From Deuterostichococcus epilithicus (lineage: Eukaryota > Chlorophyta > Trebouxiophyceae > Prasiolales > Stichococcaceae), in contig JAVTLE010000011.1 of assembly GCA_033439295.1 (NCBI GenBank), positions 1,550,082 through 1,614,081 on the forward strand: a stretch of 64,000 bases of DNA. The letters are read 5' to 3'. The stretch's first letter is position 1, and every line of letters starts with the position of its first letter. The translations under genes were made by a program, and so were the position numbers. The notes beneath the pieces were generated by a model. The model was not told the DNA's origin and made no database searches. It saw only the letters and a program-made list of their open reading frames with translations. Positions 12,771 to 22,484 of the stretch are shown here, in pieces.

Positions 12771-14307
12771 TGTACGGTGTGGAGACTTGGGGGCCTGGGG
12801 CGCTGTGTGGCAGGGCCAGCGGCATGGTGGCTTGTGAGAAAGTGCAGAGGAGCTTTTTGCGGGCTCTTCTTGGCGTGCGTGCAGGCACGCCCAAGGCGGC
12901 GCTACTCGGCGAGGCGGACCGCTTTGAGGCGGCGCACACAGCAGTGATGCTGATCTGCCGCTTCTGGAACCGGCTGGTGGACATGCCCGACACGCGGCTC
13001 ACCAAGCAGGCCTTCCTCGAGAACGTCAGCATGGCCGGCCGCGGCGGCGGCATCCACTCGGCTTGCTGGGCAGCCCAGGTGGCCTCGTTCCTGGACTTCA
13101 TGTCCCCCATTGTTGACGGTTTGCCGCAGCACATCGACCCTGACGCAGCCACGGCGGTGCTGCAGCGCCGACACTTTGAGTCGGTGAATGGCAGCGACGC
13201 CCGCAAGGTACGCGAGTGGCTGCAGATTCGGGGCCCTCTGGCTTTTGGTGCCTACGAACCAGCTATGTATCTGCAGGCGGTGGCCTCCAGGACCGGCCGC
13301 GTTCGGCTGGCGCAGTTTCGCACCGGCTCCCATTGGCTGCGGGTGGAGACAGGGCGGTGGGCCGGTCTGCCGCGCGAGCAGCGCAGCTGTCAGCGCTGCG
13401 ACAACGGCGAGGTTGATGACGCAGGACACATGCTCTGGGGGTTTCTGCTCTGCTAGACCAGCGCCTCCAGCACGTGGAGCTGTTCAGCCGGGGCGACGCC
13501 ACAGTCGAGGCGTTCATGCAGCAGGACCCTGCTAGCTTGGGGGTGTTTCTGCGGCATTGCGCCGATCGCTGCGCGGAGCTAGTGGGCTGGGGCTCGAGCT
13601 CTCAATGAGGCCTATCATCATCATGCTTTCGAGGCAGAGGGCACCCTGCTGTCGGGACTTTTGGGGTCGGCATGGGGGTAGATGGCGATTTCATTCTCTG
13701 TGTTTGGGTTTCGGAGTGGTGTGCCATAGCGCTAGCGGATTCCTGCGACGGGAGCGGCTAACTTTTGTTTGTTTGTTTGTTTGTTTGTTTTTACAGTGGG
13801 CGTCCAGACCAAAGCCGAGTCCTAGAACAAGGCAATGCGGCACAATGTGCGGCATCCCACGTGTGAACGAGGGCGCGGCGGGGTGGAGCGGCTAGCTCAG
13901 GTGCCGGGGGCAGTTTAGGCATGTTGCGCAGTCAGACATCCCGTAGCCTTGGCAGCGGGAGGTTAGGCTTAGCGTGTGTTTTTCAGTCCTTGGCTTTTGT
14001 GTTTGGTCTGCTTCCACCAGCATGCAGGGCGCCTCACGGCGTTTCCGGTCCCAGCGAGCCAGAGAGCTCGGCGCCTTGTGCGCAACTGGTCCTGTATGTC
14101 TGCGCGGGGTTTACTGGGTTTACCCGCGGGTGCTGTGGCACATGACTCTATGACTGGACATGGTTGCCGATGTCGTTTTGGTCGGCTCGACGCCCTTTCC
14201 GTTTGTTCCCTCAGCTTGTCGGTTGCTGTTGCGCATTCCGACCGCCTTCGGGCCTGTGCTATAGTCAGCCACTTGACTGCACAGTACGTAACCAAGTCCA
14301 GTCCAGT
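12771..14307 (+). mobile_element. LINE copy, ORF2 C-terminus plus 3' UTR (right arm of inverted repeat)
   Basis: Mirror copy of 9217-10752. Open frame 12770-13456 (228 codons) encodes the ORF2 C-terminal part; the 3' UTR runs from about 13607 and the tail (CCAAGTCCAGTCCAGTCCAG, degenerate) ends near 14309. It contains the same (AAAC)n element insertion. It enters the gypsy reverse transcriptase/RNase H region at its right end, so the LINE came after that gypsy copy. Confidence 0.85.
13757..13890 (-). mobile_element. (AAAC)n-tailed element, copy 3
   Basis: Reverse-oriented copy with TTTGTTTG tail at about 13765-13790, flanked by GAGCGGCTA on both sides as a target-site duplication. Orthologous to the insertion at 9640-9770 through the inverted duplication. 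Confidence 0.7.
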
Positions 14308-15636
14308 CCAGTAGTTGCGCTCTGCCGGGTTCAGCTTGCGCGAGTGGAAGGCGATGGGACGGGTCCAGAGCCCTGATCCTGTGACAGGACCTACCAATGG
14401 CGAAGGCGGACGCGTCGGTGGCCAGCTCGTAGTCGTGGGTGGGCGACGGCAGCTGCAAGACGGGAGCGGCGCTGATGGCAGCCTTGAGACTGTCGAAGGC
14501 GCGCTGCTGGTCAGCGGCCCAGACGAAAGGGGCGCCCTTAGAGAGCAGCGCCGTGAGCGGGGTCGCGATGGCGGAGAAGCCGAGGATGAAGCGGCGGTAG
14601 AAGTTGGCGAGGCCAAGGAAGCTGCGCAGGTCCGTGACGGCGGCGGGCGTGGGCCAGTCGCGGACGGTGGCAACCTTGTCAGGTTCCATGTGCAAGCCCT
14701 CGGCGGTGACGATGTGGCCTAGGAAGTCGACACGGTCGGCGAAGAACTCGCACTTGGAGGCTTTGCAGTACAGGCCTGGCGGCGCAGGATGTCCAGGGCG
14801 GCGCAGACGTGACGGTGGTGCGCAGCGGGGTTGGTGGAGTAGATCAGGATGTCGTCGAGGTAGACGATGACGAAGGTGTCCAGGTACGGGCGAAATATGT
14901 CGTTCATCAAGCCCATGAAGGTTGCCGGCGCATTCGTGAGTCCAAAGGGCAAGACGGTGAACTCGAAGTGGCCGTAGCGCGTCCGGAAGGCAGTCTTGTA
15001 GACGTTGCCGTCGGCTATGCGAATCTGGTGGTAGCCAGAGCGCAGATCCAGCTTGGTGAAGATGGTGGCGCCGTGGAGCTGGTCCAGCAGTTCGTCGATG
15101 CGCGGCAGTGGGTAGGCGTTGCGGATGGTGATCTTGTTCAGCGCCCGGTAGTCCACACACATGCGCATGCTGCCGTCCTTCTTTTTGACGAAGAGGACGG
15201 GGGCGCCGAAGGGGGACTTCGACGGCCGAATGTGGCCCTTGGCGATGAGGTCGGCGAGCTGTTGGCGCAATTCCTCCAGCTCTGCAAAGCTGGATTTGAA
15301 GTAAGCGCGGGAGGTGGGCTGGGCGCCAGGCTGCAGCTCGATGCGGTGATCGACGGCGCGACGAGCCGGCAGGCCAGCAGGCAGGTCGTCTGGAAAAACG
15401 TCCGCATAACTGCGCAGGATGGCAGCGATGGCGGCGGCGTGGGGTCCGGGCGGCAGCAGTGGGCTGCCGGCGGAGCCGGATGCCAAGTCGGGGCCGGGTG
15501 GGCTGGCAGCAGGCGCGGCGGAGTTGGGCCGGCGGGGCGGCTGAGGGGTGATGGGTGGCCTAGGGCTGGTGGCGGCATCCGTGCTGCGCACCACGCAGAG
15601 GATGCAGGTGTCACCCTGCCGGGCGGCATTGCGCAC
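14308..15636 (-). mobile_element. Ty3/gypsy fossil: protease-to-RNase H part of pol
   Basis: Minus-strand reverse transcriptase and start of RNase H of a Ty3/gypsy element. Family signatures visible: [49 protein letters not shown] and [10 protein letters not shown], then FLGLANFYRRFI and RNase H ELATDASAFAIG. It is broken in more than one place and its ends are replaced by a LINE tail (left) and an R270 copy (right). Same strand and family as 11287-12513, and possibly part of the same old insertion, but that cannot be proven here. Confidence 0.88.
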
Positions 15637-15815
15637 GCTCCACCACCCCCAAGTGGTTGGAAAACGGAAAAATACCCATGAGGTCTCGAGTTCGATTCAC
15701 GACTCATGCGGACCAAAAAAAAAGGAGTGAATTGGGTCATAGTCATACATATGACTGCCCTGCTTTCGCATTGCTTCGGCAATCACCCATCGCTATCGAT
15801 CACCTTCGGGTGACA
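15631..15815 (+). mobile_element. R270 copy d, 3' truncated
   Basis: Starts within the 5' terminal repeat (CACGCTCCACCACCCCCAAGTGG), so it shows that the repeat also stands at the 5' end. It stops at GGTGACAC, where LINE sequence begins. Confidence 0.75.
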
Positions 15816-16075
15816 CTTCGCACCGGCTCCCATTGGCTTCGAGCTCAGCCTGGAAGTCATCAATGAAGATGCCAAACAGGGTTGGAGAAAGTGGGCAGCC
15901 CTGTTTCACACCTAGCAGGGAATCGAACGTGGCAGACATGCCGTCAGCAAACTGCACCCCCATGGGCACCTCCGCATACAAAGCCTGCACCGCCCGCAAG
16001 AAGTCCCCATGCACCCCGATGCGCTGCAGTTTGTGCCACAGCAGGTCTCGTGGAATGGTGTCATATGCTATGTCA
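15816..16075 (-). mobile_element. LINE reverse-transcriptase fragment
   Basis: Minus-strand piece encoding GDFLRAVQALYAEVPMGVQF and GVKQGCPLSPTLFGIFIDDF, identical in order to the RT core at 24.6-24.9 kb. Both ends are abrupt junctions. Confidence 0.85.
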
Positions 16076-16500
16076 CCGGTCCTTCCTCACCTCCGAGGAC
16101 GCTGGAGGAGCTGCAGGCTCGCCTCCGCCATCCTGCCAACCTTAGCCCCGAGGAATGGGACCGGCGTATGCACGCCAACAACGAGCGGCGTGCGTACAAC
16201 AGCTGCCAGCGTCTCGGCAAACTCACTGCCGAGGACATTGCCCGTGGCGGCCCGCCCAAATACGCCGACGACGGCGCCCCGCTACCGCCCTTCGCCGCCG
16301 GCACACCTGGCCCCGCCTCCGGCGCCCTGCCCACGCCGCACCCTGCCTCTACCGCCGCAGCCAACTTGCCCTCCACCTCCAACTTCGGAGGGTCATCCTA
16401 CTCCCTCGGCCCCCTCCGAGACATTGGAGATCAAGCCGACCCTGCGCCCAACGTCGCCTACGTCCTTCGGCGCTCCCACATTCGATGAGGCTGCCGCCGC
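16076..16500 (+). other. Unidentified open reading segment inside the LINE cluster
   Basis: An open frame from about 16076 to 16488 encodes TLEELQARLRHPANLSPEEW, NNERRAYNSCQRLGKLTAED and then a Pro/Ala/Ser-rich stretch. The first part reads like a real helical protein domain and is not found elsewhere in the window. It could be LINE ORF1, a gag-like segment or a captured host exon. I do not recognise it. Confidence 0.35.
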
Positions 16501-16508
16501 CGCTGCCT

Positions 16509-17694
16509 ACTTGGACTTGGACTTGGTTACATACTGTGCAGGCAAGTGGCTGACTATACCATAGGCCCGAAGGCGGTCGGAATGTGCAACAGCAGGCGAC
16601 ATGCTGAGGGAACAAACGGAAAGGGCGTCGAGCAGATCAAAACGACATCGGCAACCATGTCCAGTCATAGAGTCATGTGCCACAGCACCCGCGGGTAAAC
16701 CCAGTAAACCCCGCGCAGACATACAGGACCAGTTGCGCACAAAGCGCCGAGCTCTCTGGCTCGCTGGGACCAGAAACGTCGTGAGGCGCCCTGCATGCTG
16801 GTGGAAACAGGCCAAACACAAAAGCCAAGGACTGAAAAACACCTGCTAGGCCTGACCTCCAGCTGCCAAGGCTACGGGATGTCTGACTGCGCAACATGCC
16901 TAAAGTGCCCCCGGCATCTGAGCTAGCCGCTCCCATCGCAGGATTCCGCGAGCGCTATGGCACACCACTCCGAAACCCAAACACAGAGAATGAAATCGCC
17001 ATCTACTCTCATGCCGACCCCAAAAGTCCCGACAGCAAGGTGCCCTCTGCCTCGAAAGCATGATGATGATAGGCCTCATTGAGAGCTCGAGCCCCAGCCC
17101 ACTAGCTCCGCGCAGCGATCGGCGCAATGCCGCAGAAACACCCCCAAGCTGGCAGGGTCCTGCTGCATGAACGCCTCGACTGTGGCGTCGCCCCGGCTGA
17201 ACAGCTCCACGTGCTGGAGGCGCTGGTCTAGCAGAGCAGAACACCCCCAGAGCATGTGCTCTGCGTCATCAACCTCGCCGCTGTCGCAGCGCTGACAGCT
17301 GCGCTGCTCGCGCGGCAGACCGGCCCACCGCCCTGTCTCCACCCGCAGCCAATGGGAGCCGGTGCGAAACTGCGCCAGCCGAACGCGGCCGGTCCTGGAG
17401 GCCACCGCCTGCAGATACATAGCTGGTTCGTAGGCACCAAAAGCCAGAGGGCCCCGAATCTGCAGCCACTCGCGTACCTTGCGGGCGTCGCTGCCATTCA
17501 CCGACTCAAAGTGTCGGCGCTGCAGCACCGCCGTGGCTGCGTCAGGGTCGATGTGCTGCGGCACACCGTCAACGATGGGGGACATGAAGTCCAGGAACGA
17601 GGCCACCTGGGCTGCCCAGCAGGCCGAGTGGATGCCGCCGCCGCGGCCGGCCATGCTGACGTTCTCAAGGAACGCCTGCTTGGTGAGCCGCGTG
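16509..17694 (-). mobile_element. LINE copy, 5' truncated
   Basis: Minus-strand 3' UTR (16509-17085) and ORF2 C-terminal region (17086-17694) up to TRLTKQAFLENVS, where a second LINE tail begins. Zinc knuckle CQRCDSGEVDDAEHMLWGC is intact here and the frame continues to ELVGWGSSSQ and a stop. Confidence 0.85.
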
Positions 17695-18733
17695 CCTTGG
17701 ACTTGGACTTGGACTTGGTTACATACTGTGCAGGCAAGTGGCTGACTATACCATAGGCCCGAAGGCAATCGGAATGCGCAACAGCAAGCGGTAAGCTGAG
17801 GGAACAAACGGAAAGGGCGTCGAGCAGACCAAGACGACATCGGCAACCATGTCCAGTCATAGAGTCATGTGCCACAGCACACGCGGGTAAACCCAGTAAA
17901 CCCCGCGCAGTAATACAGGGCCAGTTGCGCACAAAGCGCCGAGCTCTCTGGCTCGCTGGGACCAGAAACGTCGTGAGGCGCCCTGCATGCTGGTGGAAAC
18001 AGGCCAAACACAAAAGCCAAGGACTGAAAAACACATGCTAGGCCTAACCTCCCGCTGCCAAGGCTGCGGGATGTCTGACTGCGCAGCATGCCTAAGGTGC
18101 CCCCGGCATCTGAGCTAGCCGCTCCCGTCGCAGGATTCCGCGAGGGCTATGGCACACCACTCCGAAACCCAAACACAGAAAATGAAATCGCCATCGACCC
18201 CCATGCCGATTGCAAAAGTCCCGACAGCAAGGTGACCTCTGCCTCGAAAGCATGTTTGCTTGTTTGTTTGTTTGTTTGAAAGCATGATGATGATAGGCCT
18301 CATTGAGAGCTCGAGCCCACGCCCTCTAGCTCCGCGCAGCGATCGGCGCAATGCCGCAGAAACACCCCCAAGCTGGCAGGGTCCTGCTGCATGAACGCCT
18401 CGACTGTGGCGTCGCCCCGGCTGAACAGCTCCACGTGCTGGAGGCGCTGGTCTAGCAGAGCAGAACAACCCCAGAGCATGTGCTCTGCGTCATCAACCTC
18501 GCCGCTGTCGCAGTGCTGACAGCTGCACTGCTCGCACGGCAGACCGGCCCACCGCCCTGTCTCCACCCGCAGCCAATGGGAACCGGTGCGAAACTGCGCC
18601 AGCCGAACGCGGCCGGTCCTGGAGGCCACCGCCTGCAGATACATAGCTGGTTCGTAGGCATCAAAAGCCAGAGGGCCCCGAATCTGCAGCCACTCGCGTA
18701 CCTTGCGGGCCTCGCTGCCATTCACCGACTCAT
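17695..18733 (-). mobile_element. LINE copy, 5' truncated, with TTTG-repeat insert
   Basis: Tail and 3' UTR at 17695-18300, then ORF2 C-terminus to 18733 (FESVNGSEARKVREWLQI). A short (TTTG)n insert at about 18255-18278 duplicates part of the flanking CATG motif. The ORF2 fragment has the whole zinc-knuckle region with a few substitutions relative to the neighbours. Confidence 0.85.
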
Positions 18734-18734
18734 G

Positions 18735-21700
18735 ACGAGTCTGCACCCACTGCATCGCCGGACGCCCAGGCGCCGGCAGAGGGCTTTACCCCTCCGACGG
18801 CTGCGGCGGCCGCCGACCCCACCACCATGCCTGCTGCTGCACGCATCGATGTCTGCTAGGGGTGTTGGGGCCGGGCTGCGCCCGGCGCCGTCCGGTCCCC
18901 TCACAGCTCATTGTCCGTGTTGCACCTGAACGTCCATGGCTGGCTCTCAAGAGATGCGTTTGCTATCACGCAGGCCATCCAGGGAGCGGCCTACGATGTC
19001 CTGGTGTTCACGGAGACGTGGCTGCGGCAGGGCGCTGACGCGCCGGATCTGGCAGGCTACACCGCCATCCTCAATCTGCCTCGGAGCCGAAAGCTTCAGC
19101 ACGGCGGCACGCGAGGCGGCATCGCCGTTTACGTCGCCGACGCGCTGGCACTAAAGGTCACGGTGCTGTCGACAGAGCCACAGGGCTGCTTGGACTTGGT
19201 TACATACTGCTATGCCTTGTTGCGTCTTGATGGCTGCATCGGGCAGGAGGAGGATGCATACATGTTTGCATGCTACATTCCGCCAGAGGGCAGCTCAGCA
19301 CTAGCTGGGAAGGGACCTGCGGTTTGGGAGGCATTGCGTGAGGAGGTTGGGGCCACCTCGCGCTTGGGTCATGTCTTTGTCATTGGGGACCTGACTGCAC
19401 GCACAGCCACATTCCCGGATTTTCCCGGGACCATCACTCACCCCATTCGGGAGCCTTTCCTGTCCACCGGCGCCGAGCCAGTGCGGTCGCAGCGACACAG
19501 TCGCGACCCGCTGGCGCGGCCAAACCTGTGGGGCACGGAGCTGCTCGATCTGTGCATCTCCACCAGCATGCGCATTGCTAACGGTCGTGTGTCGGGTGAT
19601 GAGCAGGGACAGGTTACTTTTGTCAGCCAGAGTCAGGAGGGCAGCAGCCTCATCGACTATGTGCTGGCCAGCCCTGACGCCATGCCCCTCATTCAGTCTT
19701 TGCAGGTGCTGCCGGCGCCGGAGTCGGACCACCTTGCTGTGGTCTTGCAGATAGAGCGTCGCTCCACAGCCAGCCCGACCTCGCAACGGCGGCGCCCGCG
19801 CCGCCGGCCCGCAATGCCGCCGCCGCCGCCGGCTCCCGAGCCGCCGCGCCTTAAGACGGACGCGCAGCTGGCCGCATGGCAGGAGCTACTGCGGCAGCCT
19901 GACTCAGTCATGGATCTGTACCTGATGGAGGTTGCAGCTTGTGTTGCCGCAACCCCTGCAGACATCCATGAGGCAGGACAGCAGTTCGACTCTTTCGTTG
20001 AGCGCACGCAGGCACAGGTGCTGGCGTCGCAGCCGGCCGCCAAGGGGCGGCGGCGCAGCGCCAAGGAGCAGCCGGACTGGTGGGACAAGGAGCTGGCCGA
20101 CGGCCGGCGCGCAGCGCGGCAGGCCATGCGCAGCGATCCGCGTTCGCACGCGGCTCGCGCGGCGCGCGCTGAGTACCAGCGCGCGCTGCGGCGCAAGCTG
20201 AACCGCTGGACGCGCAGCCAGGCCATCGCCCTCCTCACTCTGGCCCAGGCCAACCCAGCGCGCTTTTGGAGCAAATTCAAAGTTGCCAAGAAGCGTGTCT
20301 GCGCTGTGCCTGATGCTGCCATGGCTGACTACTTTCGTGATCTGCTGGGGCAGACGACGAAGGTGGTGGTGTACACCACCGCGCGCGGCGCGGTGGCGGC
20401 GCCACAGCTCACCTACATGTCCGCCCCCATCGAGGTGCTTGACACGTTCAGGTACCTGGGGGTTGACCTGCACAGCACGAAGCCATTTGCGTCGAGCGCA
20501 GCGGACCGGGCGGCGTCCGCCCGACGCGCTGCGCTTGCACTGCATAATCGCTGTCGTGATCTCAGGCTGCATATCCTGCACTGCTCATGCATCTCTTTGA
20601 TGCACTTGTGCGCCCGGTGATGCTGTACGGTGTGGAGACTTGGGGGCCTGGGGCGCTGTGTGGCAAGGCCAGCGGCATGGAGGCTTGTGAGAAAGTGCAG
20701 AGGAGCTTTTTGCGGGCTCTTCTTGGCGTGCGTGCAGGCACGCCCAAGGCGGCGCTACTCGGCGAGGCGGGCCGCTTTGAGGCGACGCACACAGCAGTGA
20801 CACTGATCTGCCGCTTCTGGAACCGGCTGGTGGACATGCCCGACACGCGGCTCACCAAGCAGGCGTTCCTCGAGAACGTCAGCATGCCATGATGGCCGGC
20901 CGCGGCGGCGGCATCCACTCGGCCTGCTGGGCAGCCCAGGTGGCCTCGTTCCTGGACTTCATGTCCCCCATTGTTGACGGTGTGCCGCAGCGGTTGATGA
21001 CGCAGAGCACATGCTCTGGGGGTGTTCTGCTCTGCTAGACCAGCGCCTCCAGCACGTGGAGCTGTTCAGCCGGGGCGACGCCACAGTCGAGGCGTTCATG
21101 CAGCAGGACCCTGCCAGCTTGGGGGTGTTTCTGCGGCATTGCGCCGATCGCTGCGCGGAGCTAGAGGGCTTGGGCTCGAGCTCTCAATGAGGCCTATCAT
21201 CATCATGCTTTCAAACAAACAAACAAACAAGCAAACATGCTTTCGAGGCAGAGGTCACCTTGCTGTCGGGACTTTTGCAATCGGCATGGGGGTAGATGGC
21301 GATTTCATTTTCTGTGTTTGGGTTTCGGAGTGGTGTGCCATAGCGCTCGCGGAATCCTGCGACGGGAGCGGCTAACTCAGATGCCGGGGGCACCTTAGGC
21401 ATGCTGCGCAGTCAGACATCCCGCAGCCTTGGCAGCGGGAGGTTAGGCCTAGCATGTGTTTTTCAGTCCTTGGCTTTTGTGTTTGGCCTGTTTCCACCAG
21501 CATGCAGGGCGCCTCACGACGTTTCTGGTCCCAGCGAGCCAGAGAGCTCGGCGCTTTGTGCGCAACTGGTCCTGTATTACTGCGCGGGGTTTACTGGGTT
21601 TACCCGCGAGTGCTGTGGCACATGACTCTATGACTGGACATGGTTGCCGATGTCGTCTTGGTCTGCTCGACGCCCTTTCCGTTTGTTCCCTCAGCTTACC

Positions 21701-21790
21701 GCTTGCTGTTGCGCATTCCGATTGCCTTCGGGCCTGTGCTATAATCAGCCACTTGACGGCACAGTATGTAACCAAGTCCAAGTCCAAGTG
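18735..21790 (+). mobile_element. Longest plus-strand LINE copy: ORF1 end, APE endonuclease, deleted RT, 3' UTR
   Basis: Starts with the presumed ORF1 end (SAPTASPDAQAPAEGFTP up to a stop near 18860), then a frame open to 20620. Endonuclease motifs in order: LHLNVHGW, FTETWL, GGIAVYV, VIGDLTAR (the usual Asn after GDF/L reads Thr), SLIDYVLASP and ESDHLAV. No ATG precedes the endonuclease after the ORF1 stop, so re-initiation or an earlier frame is needed. An internal deletion joins FRDLLGQT directly to KVVVYTTARGAV, removing the RT fingers and palm. A short deletion near 20570 shifts frame and another, near 20990, removes the region before the zinc knuckle. The 3' UTR carries an (AAAC)n insert (21212-21234) and ends in the (CCAAGT)n tail at 21775-21789. 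Confidence 0.88.
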
Positions 21791-22117
21791 GCAAGACTCG
21801 TTTTGCGGCGATGGTTGTCGGTCAACGGTGGTGGGCGGCAGGTGGCGGGTGGCAAGTGGCGGAGATATGCCATGGCGGCCGGCAGTGGTATGTGGCGGTG
21901 AGTGGCGGCATGTGATGGAGGACGGCGAAGGTTTTGGTGTGATGGATGGGTACTGTGTGGCAGATGGTGAAGGTGATGGTGGACGGCGGGTGGCGGGTAA
22001 TAGCACACGGTGGAGAGCGGTAACCAACGGCGGCAAGCGGCAGCAAGTGGCGGTGAGTACCGGGTGGTGGTGAGAGATGGGTGGCGGGTGGTGGGCGACT
22101 GTAGCAAGCGGTGGAAT
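21789..22117. repeat. G-rich (GTGGCGG)-type minisatellite
   Basis: Degenerate array of GTGGCGGGTGGC-like units, the reverse complement of the array at 6690-7345. It sits exactly between a plus-strand LINE tail and a minus-strand LINE tail, so tails of two opposite copies face each other across it. Confidence 0.75.
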
Positions 22118-22484
22118 GGACTTGGATTTGGACTTGGACTTGGTTACATACTGTGCAGTCCAGTGGCTGACTATAGCACAGGCCCGAAGGCGGTCGGAAT
22201 GCGCAACAGCAAGCGACAAGCTGAGGGATCAACCAGAAAGGGCGTCGAGCAGATCAAAACGACATCGGCAACCTTGGACTTGGTTACAGACTGTGCAGTC
22301 AAGTGGGTGACTGTAGCACAGGCCCGAAGGCAATCGGAATGCGCAACAGCAAGCGGCAAGCTGAGGGAACAAACGGAAAGGGCGTCGAGCAGATCCAAAC
22401 GACATCGGCAACCATGTCCAGTGATAGAGTCATGTGCCACAGCACTCGCGGGTAAACCCAGTAAACCCCGCGCAGACATACATT
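22118..22484 (-). mobile_element. Two short LINE 3'-end fragments in tandem
   Basis: Minus-strand pieces at 22118-22273 and 22274-22484. Each begins with (TTGGAC)n and stops after 150-210 bases of the 3' UTR. They are severely 5'-truncated insertions, each landing in the previous copy. Confidence 0.8.
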
